A stretch of DNA of 7,365 nt from assembly GCA_015490315.1 (NCBI GenBank), contig WFYB01000171.1:1-7365 (forward strand), in the 5' to 3' direction. Positions 1 to 5,755 of the stretch are shown here, piece by piece. A program made the translations under genes and the position numbers. Numbering within the stretch: position 1 is the stretch's first letter; every line of letters starts with the position of its first letter. The notes beneath the pieces are model-generated. The model was given only the letters and a program-made list of their open reading frames with translations. It did not search any database and was not told the DNA's origin. Source of the DNA: Sulfurovum sp. GTDB taxonomy: Bacteria; Campylobacterota; Campylobacteria; Campylobacterales; Sulfurovaceae.

Positions 1-149
1 GTAGAGATGATAAACGCTTCATGGACAAACTCAAAGGCGATGAGCTGATCGAGCATCTGCTTCTTCTCTTCATCGTTTGCAAATGCCAGCTGTTCACGCA
101 TCGCCTGATCACAGTTTTTGTGTGAAAAACTTACGACTTGATAATACAT
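1..149 (-). CDS. hemA: Glutamyl-tRNA reductase, N-terminal fragment (cut by window edge)
   Basis: HemA reduces glutamyl-tRNA(Glu) with NADPH to glutamate-1-semialdehyde, the first committed step of C5 tetrapyrrole (heme) synthesis in the cytosol. Only the first 49 residues are visible. They begin MYYQVVSFSHKN, contain a MREQLAF stretch, and end in AFIIS followed by an ACN (Thr) codon. This matches the family N-terminus (inxHktaxxxxRExlaF ... vlSTCNR), so the catalytic Cys of STCNR lies just beyond the window. The start codon overlaps the stop of the upstream polyprenyl synthase by one base (TAATG), with an AAAGGGA ribosome binding site inside that gene, so the two are translationally coupled. 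The same gene pair is adjacent in Helicobacter pylori, from memory. Identification is secure although only a fragment is present. Confidence 0.9.
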   Translation of the reverse strand, partial: MYYQVVSFSHKNCDQAMREQLAFANDEEKKQMLDQLIAFEFVHEAFIIS

Positions 150-1045
150 TAAAAATCCCTTTCTATCATTGCCATCGCGATGGAACTGAGTGCCCTCTCT
201 CCCTCGTTGTCCATCAGCGATATCGCTTCCTCTGCCAACTCCTGCGCTTCAAGGAAGCTCTTTTGGATGATCTCATGCTCTTTCATCTCATCCTTGATCC
301 ATGCCTGTTCTTCATCAGTGAGTCTCTTGCCGTGCAGGGATCTGAGCCTCTCCTGCCCTGCCTTGTCGAGTGCTTCATGGAGATAGATATAAGGCAGAGT
401 GGTCTTGCCCTCTTCGTAATCATGCAGTGCCGGTTTGCCCAGTGTCTCACTGTCTGAGGTGATATCCAAAATATCATCGATCATTTGAAAAGCAATACCA
501 AGGTTTCTGCCGTAGGTCATATAGGCATCTGCAGGTTTGCCTGCAAGCAGTGCCGCAGCACCTGCACTCGCCTCCATCAAAGATGCGGTCTTTTGGTAGA
601 TCATATGGAGATAGGCATCTCTGTCTGTATTGAAACGGCTGGAGAGAGAGACATCTTTGAGCTCCCCTAGAGAGAGCTGTGTAACGGCGTTGGAGATCAT
701 CTGTGCTATAGGTACACCAAGTCTATTGAGTTCAAAAAAGCCTTTGGAGTAGAGCACATCTCCAAGCATGATCGCTGTTTTGTTGCCGTAGAGTGCATTG
801 AGCGAAGGTTTGGCACGTCTGGTATCCGCATCATCGATCACATCATCATGTAGCAGGCTTGCCGCATGGATCATCTCTACGATCGCCGCTGTTTTGACTG
901 CCGACAGACCATTGCCGGCGATTTTCAAGATCAGTTTTGCACGCAGACGTTTGCCTGCAGGCAGTGCCCTGTAAAGTGCTGTGATCTCAGGATCATTTAG
1001 ATCTTGAATGTATTGCTCTATCTTTCGCTCAACCGCATCAAGCAC
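149..1045 (-). CDS. trans-Polyprenyl diphosphate synthase (quinone side-chain type)
   Basis: This cytosolic class I prenyltransferase condenses isopentenyl diphosphate with an allylic diphosphate. At 298 aa it has the usual length. Family marks seen: GKRLR at 31-35; first Asp-rich motif DDVID at 67-71, followed by DADTRR to 77; QKTA near 151; second Asp-rich motif DDILD at 190-194; and GKTT at 213-216. The residues before the first motif are small (A62, S63) rather than the aromatics of farnesyl synthases, which suggests a longer product. Campylobacterota mostly use menaquinone-6, so hexaprenyl diphosphate is a reasonable inference; homologues are often named IspA or IspB. The start is GTG at 1045, chosen because GTAGGA lies 6 nt upstream and overlaps the TAG stop of the DUF2018 gene. 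The gene is middle in an operon with DUF2018 and hemA. Chain length cannot be settled from sequence. Confidence 0.9.
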   Translation of the reverse strand: MLDAVERKIEQYIQDLNDPEITALYRALPAGKRLRAKLILKIAGNGLSAVKTAAIVEMIHAASLLHDDVIDDADTRRAKPSLNALYGNKTAIMLGDVLYSKGFFELNRLGVPIAQMISNAVTQLSLGELKDVSLSSRFNTDRDAYLHMIYQKTASLMEASAGAAALLAGKPADAYMTYGRNLGIAFQMIDDILDITSDSETLGKPALHDYEEGKTTLPYIYLHEALDKAGQERLRSLHGKRLTDEEQAWIKDEMKEHEIIQKSFLEAQELAEEAISLMDNEGERALSSIAMAMIERDF

Positions 1046-1053
1046 GTCAGTTC

Positions 1054-1359
1054 CTACTCACACTTTGTTACGATAGAGGAGACAAGATCGATAAATACCG
1101 TCGCCGTTCTGTCATCGATATCTTTATCGATCATCGTATTTTGTATCTCACGTTCAAGCGCTTCATCAAGCCCGCGCTCTTCAAGCATCCGCTCCGCAAC
1201 CGCAAGACGTCTAAAGACCGCTTCAAGCTCATGCTCTACGACATTTTGGTTTGCCGTTTTGGCGATCTCAAAATAGGAGGACTTTGGCGTTCGCCCCATA
1301 AAATCCTCTTTGTAGTCATCATATCCGTAATCATTGTCATCATCTTCAAACATACCCAT
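1054..1359 (-). CDS. DUF2018 family protein (HP0242-like small helical protein)
   Basis: A predicted 101-aa cytosolic protein of unknown function. It has a very acidic N-terminus (MGMFEDDDNDYG...), a short GRTPKSSYFEI segment, and then a predominantly helical region rich in Glu, Arg and Leu (about residues 36-70), ending in a second amphipathic segment. Pattern, size and position upstream of the polyprenyl synthase match DUF2018, whose H. pylori member HP0242 is known as an intertwined, pseudo-knotted homodimer. The family is, as far as I know, restricted to Campylobacterota. The frame opens at an ATG at 1380, but I prefer the ATG at 1359: CGGAG sits 6 nt before it, whereas the 1380 codon has no ribosome binding site. 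An ATG at 1353 is also possible. It is the first gene of the operon leading to hemA. No function is assigned. Confidence 0.75.
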   Translation of the reverse strand: MGMFEDDDNDYGYDDYKEDFMGRTPKSSYFEIAKTANQNVVEHELEAVFRRLAVAERMLEERGLDEALEREIQNTMIDKDIDDRTATVFIDLVSSIVTKCE

Positions 1360-1365
1360 ATTGTA

Positions 1366-1370
1366 CTCCG
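1366..1370 (-). promoter_or_regulatory. Ribosome binding site deciding the DUF2018 start
   Basis: CGGAG on the minus strand, 6 nt before the ATG at 1359. It favours that start over the upstream in-frame ATG at 1380, which has only AT-rich sequence before it. Confidence 0.6.
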
Positions 1371-1399
1371 CTATTGTCATTTGATTCTAAAAGTGAAGT

Positions 1400-1405
1400 A
1401 TTATA
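1400..1405 (-). promoter_or_regulatory. -10 box of the DUF2018-polyprenyl synthase-hemA operon
   Basis: A perfect TATAAT on the minus strand, about 40 nt before the preferred DUF2018 start. No good -35 hexamer stands at 16-18 nt, which is normal for Campylobacterota sigma-70 promoters. The implied transcript would start near 1393 with a leader of about 34 nt. The box lies in the only real gap (1381-1429) between the c-di-GMP gene and the housekeeping operon, which suggests these are separate transcription units. I see no hairpin terminator in that gap. Confidence 0.5.
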
Positions 1406-1429
1406 TCCAAGTAAGTTAAATGTAGTAAG

Positions 1430-3319
1430 TTATCTATTTGGATTGAGATAGGCTTCAATCGGTTTAGGCTCACCGAGATAGTACCCTTGAGAATACTCAA
1501 TGAATATCTCTTTGACCTTCTTATATATCTCTTCATTCGAGACAAACTCGGCAACCACACTGCAATTGAAGTAGATACCCAATTCGTTGATAGACTGAAC
1601 AATAGGCTCGGTGCGTTCTGGTTTTTCAAGTAGCTCCTTGATGATACTTCCGTCTATCTTGATCATATCCCAGTCAAGTTTGATCAGATAGGTATAGTTG
1701 GCATAGCCGCTTCCAAAATCATCGAGCGCGATCTTCGAACCATAGGCACGAAGCTCTTGAAAGATAGCTGCCGCTTTGTCATAATCCTTGATCTCCATAT
1801 CTTCGACGATCTCGAAAGTCAGTCTCTCAGCGAGGCTCTGATGTGTATGCAACGCTTCGCTTATCAACTTCATCATATCACGATGATAGAGGTCTGTCAG
1901 ATCCAGGTTCATCGAGATCTCAATATCTTCATGCTTTTGTAACGTATCAAAGACTTCCTGAAGCACCAGCTTACTCATCTTGATATACTGACTGGTCCCT
2001 TTGATGACAGGAAGGAAATGAAACGGTGAGATCAATTTCGAAGGGTCTTCATCATCGATGAAACGTACAAGAGCCTCAAATTTGGCGATCTCTTTGGTCT
2101 GTGTCTTGTAGATAGGCTGAAAGAGACAGGTGACACGCTCTTCCTCCAGTGCCTGTTTGATAAACTCTATATCCGAATATTTCAAATCATCCAGATGTTT
2201 TTCACCTATGAGTGCGTAGGCATTCTTACCCCTGCTTTTGATCTCAAGCATTTTCTCATCGAGCATGCGCAGTATCTTCTCCTCCGAACGTGCTCCCTCC
2301 GGGGTATGCATCGCTGCCATCGATGCACTTAGACAAACTGTTTCATTTGCTATATTGAACTCTTTCTCTCTCAAGGTCAAAAATATCTTCTTCAGTATCC
2401 TCTCAAGATCACTACCCTTTGGTATCAAAAGTAGAAATTCCGTACCGCCAAGCCGAACTACCTTCGTCTCGGGAGGCATGACCTCATACAATGCCTGAGT
2501 ATAGCGTTTCAAAAGCTGATCTCCATGCTTGTATCCAAATTTTTGATTGATCCGCTTGAACTCATCGATATCTATCAGTACAACGTCAAAATCTTCAAGA
2601 GGATGTGTCCGAAGATACTCATGCAGCCATGCTTTGGTAGCCGCATTAGTTAAAGGATCAATCATCATATTTTTTCTAAATTTATAAAAACTGTAGGTCG
2701 TATAGCCAATAAAAAAAAGACTGAGAAGCAAAAATATCTGCATCAAAGTGACCGTTTTGGAGATCGGTGAATTGAGATGACTGAGATAGGATGCATAGGC
2801 TTGTGAGAGATCCATCACCAGCAGCGCTTTTGTCCCGTTCTTGTCTACTACAGGGTAGAGTAGAGAACGCCACACCTCCTCCACACCCTTTTCCCCCTGT
2901 TCTACAATCTGAGGCTTCCCGCTTCGGTAGACCTCATCAAACTGGGGACTTTTTGGGAACAATAGCGCATTGAACTCCTCAGGCTCTTTTAAAGAGCCGT
3001 CGAGCAAAAACCGGTAATGTCCCTCTGCATCTTTTGTCAACAGAAAAATATATCTGAACTCATCTGTCAAGAAAGCATGCAGGATATTATTGAGTGTTTC
3101 TCTTTTGGCATTGTGGCTCTGCAGATACGCTTTGATATCGCCATTGGTTTCAGATTCAAGATATTTGGCGATCCTGGATGCATACTGCTCAGCTTTGCTG
3201 ATCTCTAGAGCATGCAGTGCTTTGGTACTTTTCTCGATAGAGTACTGTAGATAGAGACCAAACCCTATCAGCAGTGCCAAGATCATAAAAAAATACTTCG
3301 TGTTGTTAATGGCTTTCAT
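1430..3319 (-). CDS. Membrane-bound GGDEF/EAL protein; probable c-di-GMP phosphodiesterase with degenerate GGDEF
   Basis: A 629-aa inner-membrane signalling protein. Order: membrane helix about 8-25; periplasmic region about 28-187 that looks PAS/Cache-like (YIFLLTKDAEGHYRFLLDGS at 90-109, then LLYPVVDKNGTKALLVMDLS); second helix about 188-210; GGDEF about 221-372; EAL about 385-622. The GGDEF keeps DIDEFKRIN (250-258) and the GD of YKHGD (266-267), but the signature is GGTEF at 291-295, with Thr for the metal-binding acidic residue, and no RxxD inhibitory site precedes it. The EAL keeps the expected catalytic set: E415 (EAL), N471, E503, D533-D534 (DDFGSG), K554, E591 and Q611 (QGYYLGEP). 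The likely activity is hydrolysis of c-di-GMP to pGpG, with the GGTEF domain regulatory. No HAMP domain is visible, unlike YfiN. The start overlaps the YfiR-like stop (ATGA), with GGAGAGG 3-5 nt upstream. Confidence 0.9.
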   Translation of the reverse strand: MKAINNTKYFFMILALLIGFGLYLQYSIEKSTKALHALEISKAEQYASRIAKYLESETNGDIKAYLQSHNAKRETLNNILHAFLTDEFRYIFLLTKDAEGHYRFLLDGSLKEPEEFNALLFPKSPQFDEVYRSGKPQIVEQGEKGVEEVWRSLLYPVVDKNGTKALLVMDLSQAYASYLSHLNSPISKTVTLMQIFLLLSLFFIGYTTYSFYKFRKNMMIDPLTNAATKAWLHEYLRTHPLEDFDVVLIDIDEFKRINQKFGYKHGDQLLKRYTQALYEVMPPETKVVRLGGTEFLLLIPKGSDLERILKKIFLTLREKEFNIANETVCLSASMAAMHTPEGARSEEKILRMLDEKMLEIKSRGKNAYALIGEKHLDDLKYSDIEFIKQALEEERVTCLFQPIYKTQTKEIAKFEALVRFIDDEDPSKLISPFHFLPVIKGTSQYIKMSKLVLQEVFDTLQKHEDIEISMNLDLTDLYHRDMMKLISEALHTHQSLAERLTFEIVEDMEIKDYDKAAAIFQELRAYGSKIALDDFGSGYANYTYLIKLDWDMIKIDGSIIKELLEKPERTEPIVQSINELGIYFNCSVVAEFVSNEEIYKKVKEIFIEYSQGYYLGEPKPIEAYLNPNR

Positions 3320-3765
3320 AGCCTCTCCACACTATACTTTTGATATTTATCCGGTAGAGAGATACCATACTTTTTTAGCCTACTGTTAATAAACAGAAGT
3401 TGACTGCGACCTTTTCTCCAATAGAGTGCGCCAATCACATCCGGATATTTATCAAGAAGGTGATAATCGGTAGCAAACAGAAGCGGAAACTTCGATACTT
3501 TTTGTGAAGCCAGTTTCGAGGTGATACGTTCATATACCGTTTTATTTGGTACGATCACGATATCTGCCTCTTGCAGCTGTGATACAGGAATCAGACTTAC
3601 CGAGTGGGTAAATACATCATGCAGCTCCTGATCCGGTACATAAACCCTGATCACTTTTTTGGGTATCAGAGAGGAAAGAAGATCCTGATAGAGATTTAGC
3701 GTACTTCGGGTATCCATCGCATAGAGATGCCCCCAAAGAACCATAAAGATCAATAACGCTCTCAT
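3316..3765 (-). CDS. Periplasmic YfiR-like (DUF4154-type) protein
   Basis: A 149-aa protein with a short signal peptide (MRALLIFMVLWGHLYA, probable cleavage after residue 16), so a mature periplasmic protein of about 133 residues. The body follows the YfiR/DUF4154 pattern: an early strand VIRVYVPD (38-45), a strand ADIVIVPN (67-74), LLFATD (95-100), and a C-terminal block IGALYWRKGRSQLLFINSRL (111-130) followed by KKYGISL, which parallels the iGfv..dgrvrFeiNl..a...gl.is segment of the family. In Pseudomonas, YfiR is a periplasmic inhibitor of the membrane cyclase YfiN. Here the partner would be the GGDEF/EAL protein encoded next. Unlike P. aeruginosa YfiR it contains no cysteine, so disulfide control is impossible. 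It overlaps the receptor gene by one base (TGATG) and the GGDEF/EAL gene by four (ATGA). The family call rests on pattern reading only. Confidence 0.65.
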   Translation of the reverse strand: MRALLIFMVLWGHLYAMDTRSTLNLYQDLLSSLIPKKVIRVYVPDQELHDVFTHSVSLIPVSQLQEADIVIVPNKTVYERITSKLASQKVSKFPLLFATDYHLLDKYPDVIGALYWRKGRSQLLFINSRLKKYGISLPDKYQKYSVERL

Positions 3766-5630
3766 CAGAATGTATACTCCAGTTCAACCGTGATCCGTCT
3801 GTCGATAGGAGAGATAGAGAGTGGCGTAAGCAATGTACCATTCAATGGATTGATACGCTGAAGATCCGATCTCTTCGCTTTGTCCAAAAGGTTATCCCCT
3901 TTGAGTGTCAATGTCAGGTTTTCCGTTGCATTCCAGCTTATTGTACTTGTCAAATCAAAATAGTTTGTGTGGTCGATACTGTTTTGGTGCCACACTATGC
4001 CGTTGTAAAAATCAAAATTACCCCACCCATTCATAAGACTAAAATAGCCGCTATAGTCTTCCAGTTTGTGCAAGTTGAAGATATCTTGGTAATTGGCATA
4101 GTAGAGTTGCATATGCAGTGCATTTCGAGTGTCAAATGTATAGTCATAATTCACTATAGAAAAGAAATATCTCGTTTTGGCAGAAGCACCATTTTTGAGT
4201 AACCCATCCTGATCCCTCATCAAAAGCAGCATCAGTCTCAGTCTATAGTTTTCAGGAGTATACGCGATCTCCTGCGTGATCCCTACAGTTGCCTGGGGCG
4301 GCACATCACTCAATGTACTTGGATCAAAATTTCGTGAAAATGGATCCAAGGAAAACATGGTACGATAGAGATAGGTTTTGTAGCTCCATCTTTCTGAAGT
4401 AAAAATATATCCCAGTCTCAATTGCAAGAGATCATCATCTTTGATCATATAGTTACGTGTTAGTCTGCTGTACTCAAGCCCAAGCGTAAGCAGTTCTCTT
4501 TCGCTTAATGCATATTGATCCTGAAAAAAAACAGACCCTATATTTTCACTTGTAAAGTTTAACGGCATATCTCCATATCCCTCAACCGATACAGAGTCCA
4601 GTTTTTTTAGGCGATCTTTTATCCCCGCAGTAATGTGATGATCCCCTATCTTTTCATGATAGGTAAGCTCGGCAGAGTAAGTGCTGTTTTTGGATACAGC
4701 ATTGAAACGTGTACCAAACAGACTGCCCAGATAGATCAACGGAGTGTCATCTTCCAGTGCAAGGTCTGCTTTGAGCCACTCAAAAGCAAACTGTGCTTTC
4801 CAGTGCTCGGAGAGAGTGATCCCATAATCAAAATGCAGATTGAGATAATCAATATTTGAAACCAGCGGTGTCGCATCCAAACTCAAGCCTGCCAATGCAT
4901 CCGTTTTTTTCTCCATAATCTGCAGGTGTGCAAACTGCTTGTCACTCTTGATATAGGAGAAGAGCTGGGTACGTTCGAAATCTCTCGAGAGAGGTCTGTT
5001 GGTGCCGTTTGAAACCTTTTCTCTTTTGGCATCGGTATGAGAGAGATTGACCATATAGGATAACTTATCTGTCGTCTCCCCATAGCTGAGACTCTGAGAG
5101 TTGTAGCCGCGGCTTCCCTGAACCAGATCGATCTTGCCGCCATTATCCCTGTTAGGATCTTTGGAGTAGAGGAAGATCGTCAAATAGGCAGGCTCTACAG
5201 ATGTCTCAAAAGAGGGTATTGCATAATAAAACTCGATATGATCTACAAAATCAATATTGATATCTCCATAAAGCAGCAAACCGCTTCCCATCCAACCTTG
5301 GGTTATTTCCACCCCATCTACATATAGGCGAATAAAGTTACTTAGATATGGGCTGAAGGATCCTCCCGCAAGTGGATCTGGTAATGCATATCTGTTTTCA
5401 TGGTAATAGATAACCGGTGTAGTTTTAAAGACATCTTTCAGTGTCTTTGCGTGCATCTGCTCCAACTTCTCACGGGTAAACAGTATCAGGTGCCCCTTAT
5501 TCTCATCAATCGTTTTTTGACTCAAGTCGTTTTTGACATTAAACTCCTGAAGCATTGTCTCAACGCTCTGCGCATGAAGGAGCACCGATAAAAAACAACC
5601 AAAATAGAGTATGCGTCGCAATAAATACAT
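3765..5630 (-). CDS. TonB-dependent-receptor-like outer-membrane protein, first gene of a c-di-GMP signalling operon
   Basis: A predicted 621-aa outer-membrane beta-barrel. It has a signal peptide at residues 1-20 (cleavage after LLHA). The N-terminal plug spans about 45-160, with LILFTREKLEQM (48-59) and KTLKDVFKTTPVIYY matching the typical plug opening, then FIRLYVDGVEI (99-109) and FVDHIEFYYAIPSFETSVEP (128-147) in place of the usual DxIErVEvvrGP. After that come alternating barrel strands and a terminal ITVELEYTF with C-terminal Phe. There is no FecA-type STN signalling domain and no TonB box I can recognise. The frame opens at 5699, but 5630 is preferred: it starts a proper signal peptide and has GGAAGGGA 9 nt upstream. 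It heads a three-gene overlapping unit, so a sensory role is likelier than plain nutrient uptake. The ligand is unknown. Confidence 0.85.
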   Translation of the reverse strand: MYLLRRILYFGCFLSVLLHAQSVETMLQEFNVKNDLSQKTIDENKGHLILFTREKLEQMHAKTLKDVFKTTPVIYYHENRYALPDPLAGGSFSPYLSNFIRLYVDGVEITQGWMGSGLLLYGDINIDFVDHIEFYYAIPSFETSVEPAYLTIFLYSKDPNRDNGGKIDLVQGSRGYNSQSLSYGETTDKLSYMVNLSHTDAKREKVSNGTNRPLSRDFERTQLFSYIKSDKQFAHLQIMEKKTDALAGLSLDATPLVSNIDYLNLHFDYGITLSEHWKAQFAFEWLKADLALEDDTPLIYLGSLFGTRFNAVSKNSTYSAELTYHEKIGDHHITAGIKDRLKKLDSVSVEGYGDMPLNFTSENIGSVFFQDQYALSERELLTLGLEYSRLTRNYMIKDDDLLQLRLGYIFTSERWSYKTYLYRTMFSLDPFSRNFDPSTLSDVPPQATVGITQEIAYTPENYRLRLMLLLMRDQDGLLKNGASAKTRYFFSIVNYDYTFDTRNALHMQLYYANYQDIFNLHKLEDYSGYFSLMNGWGNFDFYNGIVWHQNSIDHTNYFDLTSTISWNATENLTLTLKGDNLLDKAKRSDLQRINPLNGTLLTPLSISPIDRRITVELEYTF

Positions 5631-5639
5631 GAATAAAAG

Positions 5640-5647
5640 TCCCTTCC
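5640..5647 (-). promoter_or_regulatory. Ribosome binding site deciding the receptor start
   Basis: A purine run GGAAGGGA on the minus strand, 9 nt before the ATG at 5630. It supports a start there rather than at upstream in-frame codons; the longer form would put 23 hydrophobic and charged residues in front of an otherwise ordinary signal peptide. Confidence 0.65.
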
Positions 5648-5662
5648 TTTCGTTCTCACAAA

Positions 5663-5668
5663 ATTGTA
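5663..5668 (-). promoter_or_regulatory. -10 box of the receptor/YfiR/GGDEF-EAL operon
   Basis: TACAAT on the minus strand, about 32 nt upstream of the receptor ATG, giving a predicted start near 5655 and a leader of about 25 nt. The nearest -35-like hexamer is GTGACA at 19-nt spacing. A better-looking TTGACA lies only 9 nt away and cannot serve. The box is embedded in a 10-bp palindrome and abuts the tandem repeat, so occupancy of either could block this promoter. Confidence 0.45.
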
Positions 5669-5672
5669 CAAT
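5663..5672. promoter_or_regulatory. Perfect palindrome ATTGTACAAT over the receptor -10 box
   Basis: Ten self-complementary bases covering the -10 box of the receptor operon. It may be a small operator for a dimeric repressor, or simply a by-product of the TACAAT box. Flanking bases do not extend the symmetry. Confidence 0.35.
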
Positions 5673-5692
5673 AAAAATGTCAAAAAATGTCA
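5673..5692. repeat. Tandem 10-bp direct repeat between divergent promoters
   Basis: Two perfect, adjacent copies of AAAAATGTCA (TGACATTTTT on the other strand). A 10-bp period places both copies on nearly the same helix face. The pair spans about -17 to -37 of the receptor promoter and lies about 40-60 bp upstream of the predicted start of the divergent acyltransferase gene. That is where a regulator could act on both genes. No known box is recognised. Confidence 0.5.
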
Positions 5693-5718
5693 CAAGCATG
5701 CATTAACATGAGTTTATC

Positions 5719-5724
5719 TATAAT
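5719..5724 (+). promoter_or_regulatory. -10 box of the acyltransferase gene
   Basis: A perfect TATAAT on the plus strand. The implied start is near 5731, giving a leader of about 25 nt to the ATG at 5756. There is no clear -35 box or extended TGn motif. If real, it lies downstream of the alternative starts at 5687 and 5708, so those could not be translated from this promoter. Confidence 0.5.
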
Positions 5725-5755
5725 TGAGCATCCCAATAATCATCAAAGAGTTAGT

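Noticed and set aside
77..457. 126-codon plus-strand open frame near the left edge
   Set aside because: It runs antisense across hemA and the polyprenyl synthase, whose motifs are unmistakable. The translation has no recognisable domain and no ribosome binding site.
1411..1432. Two copies of GTAAGTTA spaced 14 bp apart, upstream of the DUF2018 promoter
   Set aside because: They are short and AT-rich and the second runs into the stop codon of the GGDEF/EAL gene. Chance is a sufficient explanation.
5590..5600. Lipobox-like Gly-Cys (residues 11-12) in the receptor signal peptide
   Set aside because: The residues before it (Tyr-Phe-Gly) do not fit a lipobox and the hydrophobic stretch before Cys is too short. 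A normal cleavage site after residue 20 is better.
5676..5682. TTGACA as -35 box for the receptor operon
   Set aside because: It lies only 9 nt from the TACAAT box, far too close for a sigma-70 promoter; it is explained as part of the tandem repeat.
5631..5699. Longer receptor N-terminus starting at 5699
   Set aside because: The added 23 residues precede a complete signal peptide, would cover the probable promoter, and lack the strong ribosome binding site seen before 5630.
5687..5755. Longer acyltransferase N-terminus starting at 5687 or 5708
   Set aside because: No ribosome binding site precedes either codon, the frame would cover the tandem repeat and the TATAAT box, and the added residues resemble nothing in the family.
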